Positions 1 to 7,428 of a stretch of DNA of 45,627 nucleotides are shown piece after piece (within the stretch, counting starts at the first letter, position 1; each line of letters starts with the position of its first letter). A program made the translations under genes and the position numbers. This DNA comes from Campylobacteraceae bacterium (GTDB lineage: Bacteria > Campylobacterota > Campylobacteria > Campylobacterales > Campylobacteraceae): positions 1 through 45,627 of the forward strand of contig JAISQB010000019.1 of assembly GCA_031274495.1 (NCBI GenBank), read 5' to 3'. The notes beneath the pieces are model-generated. The model made no database searches, was not told where the DNA came from, and was given only the letters and a program-made list of their open reading frames with translations.

Positions 1-67
1 GTAGGGGGTTCGAACCCCTGACCTCAACGCTGCCAGCGTTGCGCTCTCCCAGCTGAGCTAACACCCC
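1..67 (-). tRNA. tRNA-Ala(GGC), 3' end cut by window edge
   Basis: On the minus strand the sequence reads GGGGTGT for the 5' acceptor arm, a standard D arm, an anticodon stem CAACG/CGTTG with loop CTGGCAG (anticodon GGC, reading GCC Ala codons), and a T arm AGGGG-TTCGAAC-CCCCT. The window ends after the first two bases of the 3' acceptor strand, so about five pairing bases and the discriminator lie outside. No other tRNA was seen next to it. Confidence 0.95.
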
Positions 68-85
68 GAAAGTTACAAGAGCAAA

Positions 86-91
86 ATTATA
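86..91 (-). promoter_or_regulatory. -10 box for tRNA-Ala
   Basis: TATAAT on the minus strand, about 20 bp upstream of the tRNA 5' end. The position where a -35 box would sit (roughly 107-114) is inside the first Cas12a-like repeat, so that repeat overlaps the tRNA promoter. Inferred from motif and spacing only. Confidence 0.55.
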
Positions 92-106
92 CAAGCAGAA
101 TACTTA

Positions 107-367
107 ATCTACAATAGTAAAAAATTGATTTTCGGGCATAGATGAATGCCCTTAGTGGGTACAAAAAGCAAAGTAGTTTATAAAACCAAATCTTAGCTGT
201 GTCCATAGACGCAGATAAATATCTACGATGGTGAAAATTGATTGCGGCGCAATCATCTACGATAAGTAGAAATTGATTTGTGGACATAGATGATACGGAC
301 GACACAGATGTCGTAACATACGACCTGCAACAGTAGAAATTACTTTGCAAGCATATGGGAAGCTTGC
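107..367 (-). repeat. Degenerate Cas12a-type crRNA-like repeats with interleaved hairpins
   Basis: Four copies of one motif lie at about 107-130, 221-243, 255-278 and 324-345. On the minus strand the best copy reads AATTTCTACTTATCGTAGAT (stem TCTAC/GTAGA), the form of a type V-A (Cas12a) crRNA repeat core. The copy at 324-342 reads AATTTCTACTGTTGCAGGT, two bases from the core I recall for Francisella Cas12a. The other two are weaker (TTTAC/GTAGA with a wobble; TTCAC/GTAGA with a mismatch). Start-to-start spacings are 114, 34 and 69 bp, so this is not a regular array. Different short perfect or near-perfect hairpins lie between copies. No cas gene is in the window. It could be a relic array, a repeat family of other origin, or chance similarity. 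Confidence 0.5.
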
Positions 368-463
368 CATTCACGAGGCGGTGATAAAAGAGAAATTGTA
401 TACAGAAAGTGTGCAAAAACACCGCTGTTTTAATTTCTCAAAAACTGCACCCACGCAAAAACG

Positions 464-1366
464 CTATCTGATGTACCTCTCCTCCACCTCATTTAGCGCG
501 GCTTCTAAAATGGATATGTTCAGTTTATCGCTCTTCGCTATATCCAAAAGCCCCTCTTTGATAAGGTTAAATACTATCCGCTTCTTCTCTTGTTCGCTTT
601 TTGCCGCGTACTCGTGCGCGTTTGCGAGTGCGGCAAAGCCGTAAACGAACCATTTTTCGGTTGCGCCGGCGTGGGAGAGCGCGTTTTCGTAGCTATCGGC
701 GACGCTGATATATAGGTGTGTGTAGTTTGGGAGTTTAAACTTTAACTCCCTTAACCGCCGCAAGATAAGCCCCGTGAGCATATCGCTGTAAGGGGTAAAA
801 TATTGGTGTCCGACACCGTCTAAATGGTAGTAAAACCTTATATCGCGGATGAGTTTATTGGGCTCTATCTTGGCACTTGCCCTCGCCTCTCTATCTTTTA
901 GGATTTTCTCCAAAAGATTTTGGCGCGCCCTCTTCTCGTACTCTTTATTCATCTCCCTAAGCTTCTCGATGCTCAGCAAATCTTGCACCTTTGAAAGCTT
1001 TTGTCTCATCGCTATAAACGCCTCTCTATTTTTATACTTTGCGTCCAAAATGTCTATCACTTCGTACAATTTATCAAAAAGCGTGTTTAATGGTAACATA
1101 TCTAAGTTTCGCAGCTTCTCAAAAGTCACGGTGATGGTAAAACACGAGCGCTTTTTGTAAAATTTCACAAACGGCAAGTCGCTGTACCACTTCATAAATG
1201 TATCATCTTTTGAATAACTTTTGGGCGGATAGGCAAAAACTATCTCCAATTCGCCAAACGGTATATCCGCCCACGCATCCGATAGATAGTCGTGAAAATA
1301 CTCAAACGGCGCTCTAAGCCCCGCGCCGTATTGATTTCGCGTCAACAGTTTAACACCCACTCTCAT
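464..1366 (-). CDS. Conserved hypothetical protein, 300 aa
   Basis: I do not recognise the family. The open frame extends up to 1444, but the Met at 1366 follows GGGAG at a good distance and starts one base after the stop of the upstream gene; the longer form would overlap it by 77 bp. The protein has no signal peptide or membrane segment. It is charged, with an aromatic N-terminal third, a Lys/Arg/Glu-rich helical (possibly coiled-coil) stretch around residues 125-185, and a helical C-terminus. It is the last gene of a dnaG, PP-loop ATPase, unknown-gene operon, which suggests co-expression, but gives no firm function. A link to tRNA sulfur chemistry or replication would be guesswork. Confidence 0.8.
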   Translation of the reverse strand: MRVGVKLLTRNQYGAGLRAPFEYFHDYLSDAWADIPFGELEIVFAYPPKSYSKDDTFMKWYSDLPFVKFYKKRSCFTITVTFEKLRNLDMLPLNTLFDKLYEVIDILDAKYKNREAFIAMRQKLSKVQDLLSIEKLREMNKEYEKRARQNLLEKILKDREARASAKIEPNKLIRDIRFYYHLDGVGHQYFTPYSDMLTGLILRRLRELKFKLPNYTHLYISVADSYENALSHAGATEKWFVYGFAALANAHEYAAKSEQEKKRIVFNLIKEGLLDIAKSDKLNISILEAALNEVEERYIR

Positions 1367-1367
1367 T

Positions 1368-2354
1368 TTAAACTCCCACCATATACTCTCTTGACCCCTC
1401 TTTAGCGCCCGCAGCGCAAACCTCATAAACCTCGCCCGCGACAAGCACGCCGTGCGTTTTATCTTTGTCTATCTTCGTAAAGGATAGGGCTATTTGTGCA
1501 GCTAAAATCTTATCCTCATACGAAGCGTTTTTTGAGATTTTGCCGTAAGGTGCGGGCAAATCCTCGCCTAAAAATATCTCCTCAAAACCGCTGTTTTTTA
1601 AACTCTGCAAAGTGTCGTTTTCGCTCTCGTTGCGTCCCAATATAAGTTTAGCGCCATTTGGCAAACGAAAGTGTCTGCCTATCTTTAAAAGTGCTATATC
1701 CTCCACACGCAAGGGCTGATACGTTACAAAATCTTTCAGTTTCGCGCTAAAATATATATCCGTCAGCAGACAGCCCCCGCCAGGACTGGCGTACTCTTCA
1801 AACCCAAACTCCTCCGCCAAAGCTATCTGCCTCTTTCTATCCCTACCCTCGATATCAAGCAGCTTTTCCCTATCTACCCACCCTTCTATCTCGGGCTTTG
1901 TGGGCGGCAAAAGTTTCGCGCTCATAGGACGCAGGATAAGCCCGTCGTCATCGCTGCTCAGTTCCAGCACGCTTTTTAAAGCTTTGGAGTTTTGACTCAT
2001 CGGACGCTGCCCCAAAACTTCGCCCGTGATGATAAAGTTAGCCCCATATTCACCCAGCAACGCTTTTGCCTTTTTCATCATAAAGCCGTGACAGTCGATA
2101 CAGGGGTTGAAGCGCTTGCCGTATCCGTATTTTGGGGAAAAGAGCACCTCTTTTAAGTACTCCTCCCTGGCGTCTATCGCTTCAAACTCAGCCCCCGCCG
2201 CCTTCGCGCGGGAGCTAAAAAGAGCCGACATATCTTTCGTGCCGCCAAATCCTATGTTTATATTGATAGCGGTAACATTGATGTTTTGATTTGTGATAAT
2301 CCTCATAGCGAGCATACTATCCAGCCCGCCGCTAAAAAGCGCTAAAGCTCTCAT
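1368..2354 (-). CDS. MnmA/ThiI-like PP-loop ATPase, probable tRNA thiolation enzyme
   Basis: 328 aa. The N-terminus has the PP-loop SGGLDS at residues 8-13, which binds ATP and adenylates a substrate. An NPCIDCH segment near residue 83 matches the NPCxxC Cys motif of the 2-thiouridylase MnmA, and GGGCLLTD farther on supplies a second candidate Cys, as in sulfur-transfer enzymes. The C-terminal third differs from MnmA and may be an RNA-binding module of the NFACT-R type, which I believe accompanies this subfamily. By inference it modifies tRNA with sulfur, but its target base cannot be read from the sequence, and it need not be the main MnmA of the cell. The start overlaps the end of dnaG by 23 bp, so the two are translationally coupled. 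Confidence 0.75.
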   Translation of the reverse strand: MRALALFSGGLDSMLAMRIITNQNINVTAININIGFGGTKDMSALFSSRAKAAGAEFEAIDAREEYLKEVLFSPKYGYGKRFNPCIDCHGFMMKKAKALLGEYGANFIITGEVLGQRPMSQNSKALKSVLELSSDDDGLILRPMSAKLLPPTKPEIEGWVDREKLLDIEGRDRKRQIALAEEFGFEEYASPGGGCLLTDIYFSAKLKDFVTYQPLRVEDIALLKIGRHFRLPNGAKLILGRNESENDTLQSLKNSGFEEIFLGEDLPAPYGKISKNASYEDKILAAQIALSFTKIDKDKTHGVLVAGEVYEVCAAGAKEGSREYMVGV

Positions 2355-3990
2355 ACGGTACCAATTCTCCTCCCCTCAAACGGGTTATAATATCTCTTAT
2401 TTTTCTAAATAAAAAGCTCTTTTTGTCAAAGTCGAGCTGCGTGTTTTTTTTGATTTTTTCAAGTTTCTCTTCGTAAAACAGATGCAAAAACGGTATCAGC
2501 GCGGCTATAAGTTCGCTCTCTTCATACACCTTTATCTCTTCAAGCAGCAAAAGCCGCCTAAGACTTGGATGCTCTATCTGCTCATCCAACAGCAACGACA
2601 ACTCTTCGCCGTGTACTTTGAACATAGATGTGTCTATGATATCCATCACCGTAGCGATGAGGTTTGGCTTCACAAGCAGCGTTTTTACGATGGAAAGCTC
2701 CAGCATATCCTCAAATCCGCCACGCGATGCGCCGCTTCTGATGGGGCGTTTGGTCCCAAGTGTGATGAGATTTGCCCTGATGCCGAGCATACTCGCCAAC
2801 ATACCTACATAATTATACGACAGCACGGATGGGAGCGTGCGAAGATACGCGATAGACTCTTCCAACGCCTTTTGTTTTTCGTGCGCGTCTTTTAGGTCGT
2901 ATTTGCCCGCTATGTGTTCAAGGCAAAATTCTATAAACTCTTTGGGGCTGTTGTAGAGCGCATTTAGTTTGTCTATGAGCCCTTTTTGCACCATATCGGC
3001 AGGGTCCATATCGCCGCTGAAAAGTACCACGCCGCCATTGATATTGTGCAAAGAGAGAAGCTTTGAAGCTTTAAACGCCGCCTCGATACCGGGCGCGTCG
3101 CCGTCGTATGAGAGTATGACTTTTGGTTCCCCTCTTGTCAAAAGCGGTATATGCTCATTTGTAAGAGCCGTCCCCAAAGTCGCCACCGCTTCGTTAAATC
3201 CCGCCTGATGGAGCATTATGACATCCAGATATCCCTCGCAGACGATAATCTTTTTGCTTCTCATAATAGACTCTCTGGCAAGATGGTAGCCGTATAAAAG
3301 CCTTGATTTGTTAAATACTTTTGACTGGGGCGAGTTAATATATTTTGAGGGGTGGTTCGTGATGGTGCGCCCGCCAAATCCGACGACCCTGCCGCTTGGG
3401 GCGTATATGGGAAAGGTGATGCGTTCAATAAATCTTGCATATTCATTGCCGTTATCATTAATGCCGATAACGCCAAGCTCTATCGCTTCGCCGCGCGCGA
3501 AAAACCGTTGCTTTAAAAAGTTCAAAGTCGCGTAAGATGCCGGCGCGTAGCCTATCTCAAACTTTTGTATGGAGGATTGTCCGATGCCCCTTTGGGTAAG
3601 ATAAGACAAAGCTTCGGGCGTTTTGTCAAGATTTTGCGTGAAAAAGAGATTTAACTGTTCTAATATCTTTTTATCGGGCTTTCTCTCTTCGCCGCCCCTG
3701 CTGTAAGTGAGGGCGAAATTGCTCATCGAGGCTATCTTTTCGATAGCTTCCGGATAGGTCAACTTCTCATACTCCATCACAAATTTTATCGCGTCCCCGC
3801 CCGCGCCGCACGCAAAACAGTGGTATATCTGCTTTGACGGGCTCACGTGGAGGCTTGGCGTAGTGTCGTCGTGAAACGGGCAGACAGCTTTGAAATTCGC
3901 GCCGCTTCTCTTAAGCTCCAGATAATTGCCGACAATATCAACTATATCTATACGTTGTTTAAGTGTTTCAATTGAGCTTTGTTCTATCAT
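2332..3990 (-). CDS. dnaG: DNA primase DnaG
   Basis: 552 aa, making RNA primers at the replication fork. The N-terminal CHC2-type zinc site is C37, H40, C58 and C61. The catalytic core follows, with GFGGRT near 204-209 and the TOPRIM acidic residues E252 (EGYLDVI) and D296/D298 (DGD). The C-terminal region, expected to bind the DnaB helicase, is less conserved. The start agrees with other Campylobacterota primases as I know them. No Shine-Dalgarno sequence precedes the ATG, and the -10 box lies so close (3998-4003) that the mRNA may be leaderless. First gene of a three-gene leftward operon, divergent from the lapB-like gene. Confidence 0.97.
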   Translation of the reverse strand: MIEQSSIETLKQRIDIVDIVGNYLELKRSGANFKAVCPFHDDTTPSLHVSPSKQIYHCFACGAGGDAIKFVMEYEKLTYPEAIEKIASMSNFALTYSRGGEERKPDKKILEQLNLFFTQNLDKTPEALSYLTQRGIGQSSIQKFEIGYAPASYATLNFLKQRFFARGEAIELGVIGINDNGNEYARFIERITFPIYAPSGRVVGFGGRTITNHPSKYINSPQSKVFNKSRLLYGYHLARESIMRSKKIIVCEGYLDVIMLHQAGFNEAVATLGTALTNEHIPLLTRGEPKVILSYDGDAPGIEAAFKASKLLSLHNINGGVVLFSGDMDPADMVQKGLIDKLNALYNSPKEFIEFCLEHIAGKYDLKDAHEKQKALEESIAYLRTLPSVLSYNYVGMLASMLGIRANLITLGTKRPIRSGASRGGFEDMLELSIVKTLLVKPNLIATVMDIIDTSMFKVHGEELSLLLDEQIEHPSLRRLLLLEEIKVYEESELIAALIPFLHLFYEEKLEKIKKNTQLDFDKKSFLFRKIRDIITRLRGGELVPYESFSAF

Positions 3991-3997
3991 AAACGAA

Positions 3998-4003
3998 ATT
4001 ATA
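3998..4003 (-). promoter_or_regulatory. -10 box of dnaG operon
   Basis: TATAAT on the minus strand in GAGTATAATTTCG. Only seven bases separate it from the dnaG ATG, so transcription would start at or next to the start codon. Confidence 0.6.
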
Positions 4004-4022
4004 CTCTCTCTTAGCTTGTCTT

Positions 4023-4031
4023 TGCTATAAT
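4023..4031 (+). promoter_or_regulatory. Extended -10 promoter of lapB-like/rnhA/rnc/aroC operon
   Basis: TGCTATAAT, a perfect extended -10 box, about 30 bp before the TTG start at 4062. It sits back to back with the dnaG promoter in a 71-bp divergent spacer. Confidence 0.7.
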
Positions 4032-4061
4032 CAAGACTCAGTTTAGCTAAAAAGGTTTGAG

Positions 4062-5081
4062 TTGGATACGCTTCTTATAGAGTATAGAGATCCTATTTTC
4101 GGCATTATCATCTTTTTTGCGATCATATTTATCATAGCCTTTTTGAACTACTGGTGGGGCATTTTCAAAAGCAAAGAGGAGCGCCACAGCATAGAGCAAT
4201 TTATAAAGCGTTTTGAAGTTATGGCGGATGCGAACGAATATAAAAAACTGCTTGATGAGTTTAGCATCTCAAGTGAATCAATGGGACTTTTAGCGCACTC
4301 TTACTCCAAAAGCGGCGAATATGAAAAAGCTATCGGTATTTATCTCATCGCCCTAAAGCGCGTCAAAAACAGAGAAGAGAAGCAGTACTTTTTATTTGAG
4401 CTTGGAAAGACTTACTTTAAAGCGGGGTTTTTAAGACGCAGCGCGGATATATTTACAGAGCTTTTAAGACTCTACCCGCGCCACGAAGAGGCTTTGAAAA
4501 CTTTGACCGTTATCTATGAACAGTTAAAAGAGTATGATAGAGCGCTTGAGGTTTTGGACGCTTTAGAAGAGCTCGATGTCAATACCACGACTGAGAAAAA
4601 CTTTATAAAAGCCTTAAAGACCATCAACGACAACCTCAAAACAGCAAAACAAAAATACGACATCTTGATAGAGCTTACAAAAAAAGAGTCCGTCGTCGGG
4701 CGAATTTTATTTGAATTTGCCAAAAAAGAGAATCTATCCATCGACATCAACCTCATCAACGCAAGCAGTGTGCTTGACCTGTTGTGGGAGGGTGACTCGT
4801 GGTCATTGAAGGATTCAAACGAGCCTTTGGTAAGAGCCGTACTTGCCGCCAAAGGAGATGGAGAGTGCCCGCAAAACGCCCCGTTTGAACTGGAGATTTT
4901 GTCGATTTTGAAAAAGCAAAACTACACCAAAGCATCCCTTAACTTCGAATACACCTGCACGGCGTGCAAAGGCACATTTCCGGTACATTTTTATCGCTGC
5001 CCGTCGTGTTATACTCTCAAAAATCCGCACATTTCACCCTCTTTAATCAAAAGCGAATATGAAAAGTATTACTCTTTTTAG
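4062..5081 (+). CDS. LapB/YciM-like membrane-anchored TPR protein with C-terminal zinc site
   Basis: 339 aa with a TTG start after AAGG. Residues about 12-34 form one hydrophobic segment that would anchor the protein in the inner membrane. A cytoplasmic run of TPR-like helices follows (for example 91-160, with SGEYEKAIGIYLIALK and FRLLRRSA-like repeats). The C-terminus carries a rubredoxin-like zinc pair C299xxC302 and C313xxC316. This anchor-TPR-zinc order is that of LapB (YciM), which in E. coli guides LpxC breakdown and so controls lipopolysaccharide synthesis. Whether it does so here is inferred. Its end overlaps rnhA by 23 bp. The same order with dnaG, rnhA, rnc and aroC is known from Campylobacter. 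Confidence 0.75.
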   Translation: MDTLLIEYRDPIFGIIIFFAIIFIIAFLNYWWGIFKSKEERHSIEQFIKRFEVMADANEYKKLLDEFSISSESMGLLAHSYSKSGEYEKAIGIYLIALKRVKNREEKQYFLFELGKTYFKAGFLRRSADIFTELLRLYPRHEEALKTLTVIYEQLKEYDRALEVLDALEELDVNTTTEKNFIKALKTINDNLKTAKQKYDILIELTKKESVVGRILFEFAKKENLSIDINLINASSVLDLLWEGDSWSLKDSNEPLVRAVLAAKGDGECPQNAPFELEILSILKKQNYTKASLNFEYTCTACKGTFPVHFYRCPSCYTLKNPHISPSLIKSEYEKYYSF

Positions 5082-5499
5082 CGACGGCTCGGCTTTGGGG
5101 AATCCGGGCTTTGGCGGGTACTGTGCGATTTTGCGCTTTGGGGAGCACGAAAAGATAGTAAGCGGGGGCGAGAATGATACGACAAACAACCGTATGGAGT
5201 TAAAAGCCGTCATTGAAGGGATAAAAGCTTTGAAAGAGCCCTGTCGGATAGAGATAGTGAGTGATTCGAGTTATGTGACAAAGGGGATCTCTTTGTGGCT
5301 TGAAAATTGGGTGGCGAAAGGGTTTGCGAAGGTGAAAAATCCAGACCTTTGGATAGAGTTTTTAGAGGTCTCAAAGATGCACAAACTAAAAACGACTTGG
5401 GTCAGAGGTCACAACGGTCACGAAGAGAACGAGAGGTGCGACAAAATCGCAAAAGAGGAGGCACAAAAATTGAAGGAGAGGCAATGGAAGAGTCTATAG
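5059..5499 (+). CDS. rnhA: Ribonuclease HI
   Basis: 146 aa; cuts the RNA strand of RNA-DNA hybrids, needed to remove R-loops and primers. The four catalytic acids are visible: D9 in FSDGS, E47 in NNRMEL, D69 in IVSDSS and an Asp near residue 131 in ENERCDKIA, with the RGHNGH loop just before it. The gene starts inside the end of the lapB-like gene, and its own end overlaps rnc by 16 bp, so the four genes are tightly coupled. The cell also encodes RNase HII (8644-9198). Confidence 0.96.
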   Translation: MKSITLFSDGSALGNPGFGGYCAILRFGEHEKIVSGGENDTTNNRMELKAVIEGIKALKEPCRIEIVSDSSYVTKGISLWLENWVAKGFAKVKNPDLWIEFLEVSKMHKLKTTWVRGHNGHEENERCDKIAKEEAQKLKERQWKSL

Positions 5500-6167
5500 A
5501 AAAGCTTGAGCAGTGTTTGGGTTATAAGTTTAAAAATACGCAACTTATAACTCAAGCTCTCACACACAAAAGCTGCACAAAAATCAAAAACAACGAAAGG
5601 CTTGAGTTTTTGGGAGACGCCGTACTTGACCTCGTTATCGCGGAGTATCTATATATGAAATTCCCCACAAAACCTGAGGGTGAACTCTCGAAACTGCGCG
5701 CCTCATTAGTCAGCGAAAAGGGTCTGAAAAATCTCGCGTTGAAGCTTGATTTGGGAGAGTACATATTAGTCTCCAAAGCCGAAGATAACAACCACGGCAG
5801 AAACAAAAGCTCGCTTCTGTCAAACGCTTTTGAGGCTCTTATAGGGGCGGTCTATCTCGAAGGCGGGATGAAAAGTACCAAGATGGTGATGATACCGCTT
5901 TTGGAGAGCGTTTACCCTAAGATAGATTTGAAGACGCTTTTTAAGGATTATAAGAGTAGTTTGCAGGAGATCACGCAGGTACATTTTGGCGTCACGCCCA
6001 AATATGTCCTCTTGCACTCATCAGGACCCGACCACAAAAAAGAGTTTGAAATGGCGGCTCTATTAAATAACAAAGAGCTCTCCAGAGGGCGCGGGGCTAC
6101 TAAAAAAGATGCCGAACAGAGCGCGGCAAAAGAGGCGATAGAGATACTGAAAAAGGATATAGGGTGA
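5484..6167 (+). CDS. rnc: Ribonuclease III
   Basis: 227 aa; cleaves double-stranded RNA in rRNA and mRNA processing. The open frame begins far upstream at 5307 inside rnhA, but the ATG at 5484 follows AAGGAGAGGCA, and the protein from MEESIEKLEQ has the normal family length. The signature NERLEFLGDAVLDLV lies at about residues 33-47, and the second metal-binding Asp/Glu set is in SNAFEALIGAVYLEGG near 109-124. A double-stranded RNA-binding domain covers about 150-225, ending in GRGATKKDAEQSAAKEAI. Confidence 0.96.
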   Translation: MEESIEKLEQCLGYKFKNTQLITQALTHKSCTKIKNNERLEFLGDAVLDLVIAEYLYMKFPTKPEGELSKLRASLVSEKGLKNLALKLDLGEYILVSKAEDNNHGRNKSSLLSNAFEALIGAVYLEGGMKSTKMVMIPLLESVYPKIDLKTLFKDYKSSLQEITQVHFGVTPKYVLLHSSGPDHKKEFEMAALLNNKELSRGRGATKKDAEQSAAKEAIEILKKDIG

Positions 6168-7243
6168 ACTCTTTTGGTGTAAGATTTAGCATCACGACAT
6201 TCGGCGAATCACACGGCAGCGCGATAGGCTGCATCGTAGACGGCGTTCCGGCGGGGCTTTTGATAGACGAAAGCTACATCCAAAGCGAAGTGGACAGAAG
6301 AAGACCCGGTCTTACAAAATTTGCTACCCAGAGAAAAGAGAGCGACACGGTACAAATCTTAAGCGGCGTGTTCGAAGGGGTCAGCACGGGCGCACCCATA
6401 GCCTTAGTGATATACAACGAAAATCAAAAATCAAGCGATTATGAGAGTATCAAGTCGCTATTTCGCCCTGCGCACGCCGACTTTACATACTTCAAAAAAT
6501 ACAACATAAGAGATTACCGAGGCGGAGGCAGAAGCAGCGCCAGAGAGACGGCGGCAAGGGTAGCGGGCGCGGCGATCGCCAAAAAATTGCTCGAAACATT
6601 TGGCATAAAAGTACAAAGCGGCATCTTTGCCATAGGGGGCATCGAAGCACAAAACATAGACTTCGAATACGCCAAAACAAGCGAAATCTTCGCACTCGAC
6701 AGACTAAAAGAGGAGGCGCAAAAAGAGGCTATCCGCGAGGCGCAAAAAGATAAAGACTCCATCGGCGGCTGCGCATATGTCAAAATCCTAAACGCCCCCA
6801 TAGGACTCGGGGAGCCACTATACGAAAAACTTGACGCACTCTTAGGCGGCGCGCTTATGGGTATAAACGGCGTAAAAGCCGTCGAGATAGGCGAAGGCAT
6901 AAACGCGTCAAAACTAAGAGGCTCTCAAAATAACGACCAAATGGACAAAACCGGCTTCCTATCAAACCACTCCGGCGGCATCCTCGGCGGCATCAGCACA
7001 GGCGAAGATATAACCCTAAAAATCCACTTCAAACCAACCCCATCAATCTTCCTAAACCAATCAACACAAGACACAAACGCAGAGCCCATAAACTTCACCC
7101 TAAAAGGCCGCCATGACCCCTGCATCGCCATCCGCGGCAGCATAGTAGCCGAAGCAATGGCAGCTTTGGTCATCGCCGACACACTACTGTTGAATGCGAG
7201 TGCAACGGTGGAAAATCTTAAAAAGATTTATGGCAACAATTAG
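6164..7243 (+). CDS. aroC: Chorismate synthase
   Basis: 359 aa; converts EPSP to chorismate, the last step of the common aromatic pathway, using reduced FMN. Family signatures are FGESHGSAIGC near residue 14, the segment RRPGLTKFATQRKE near 45, the DYRGGGRSSARETAARVAGAA block near 118-138, and GRHDPC near 313. The GTG start at 6164 overlaps the rnc stop (GTGA), so it is translated from the same mRNA. The last gene of the operon; the repeat-bounded fic cassette follows. Confidence 0.97.
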   Translation: MNSFGVRFSITTFGESHGSAIGCIVDGVPAGLLIDESYIQSEVDRRRPGLTKFATQRKESDTVQILSGVFEGVSTGAPIALVIYNENQKSSDYESIKSLFRPAHADFTYFKKYNIRDYRGGGRSSARETAARVAGAAIAKKLLETFGIKVQSGIFAIGGIEAQNIDFEYAKTSEIFALDRLKEEAQKEAIREAQKDKDSIGGCAYVKILNAPIGLGEPLYEKLDALLGGALMGINGVKAVEIGEGINASKLRGSQNNDQMDKTGFLSNHSGGILGGISTGEDITLKIHFKPTPSIFLNQSTQDTNAEPINFTLKGRHDPCIAIRGSIVAEAMAALVIADTLLLNASATVENLKKIYGNN

Positions 7244-7313
7244 TATATGTTAGTTTGTTAATAAAATATGGGTCTTTAAAAGCTCAAAAATACCCCACAA
7301 TCAAAAACTCCGC

Positions 7314-7399
7314 GTTAGTCAAAGTTTGCATCAAAAGTTTGACTAAGCAAATCCTTAGTCAAGTTTAACGCTCAAAACTTGACTAAGAAGCGAAAAACT
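7314..7399. repeat. 86-bp direct repeat, left copy, flanking fic
   Basis: Matches 8558-8643 at about 79 of 86 positions in the same orientation with no gap. It is built of two hairpins. The first is TTAGTCAAA...TTTGACTAA. The second is perfect: CTTAGTCAAGTTT at 7354-7366, an 8-base loop, and AAACTTGACTAAG at 7375-7387. The two hairpins resemble each other, so the unit itself looks like an ancient doubling. Confidence 0.9.
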
Positions 7400-7428
7400 G
7401 CTATATTAAGCCGCTAAAAGGAGTAATT

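Larger units (their letters stand above)
68..463. other. 396-bp gene-free stretch between tRNA-Ala and the next gene
   Basis: Holds the tRNA promoter, the Cas12a-like repeats and at least five short hairpins: 134-151, 197-214, 239-255, 299-314 and 347-367. A 111-codon open frame on the minus strand crosses the repeats but has no ribosome site, and its composition follows the repeats, so it is not taken as a gene. At 373-437 GCGGTG and CACCGC can pair at long range. Confidence 0.7.

Noticed and set aside
107-345. Calling the Cas12a-like repeats a true CRISPR array
   Set aside because: Copies are degenerate, spacing is irregular, the 5' halves of the expected 36-base repeats are not conserved, and no cas gene is in the window. 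Kept as a repeat.
87-422. 111-aa open frame on the minus strand
   Set aside because: It runs over the repeats and the tRNA promoter, has no ribosome site, and its residues follow the repeated DNA.
1367-1444. N-terminal 26 codons of the 326-aa frame
   Set aside because: They overlap the PP-loop gene; the Met at 1366 has a ribosome site and abuts the previous stop.
5307-5483. Long N-terminus for RNase III
   Set aside because: It lies inside rnhA in another frame and is not like RNase III; the ATG at 5484 has AAGGAG.
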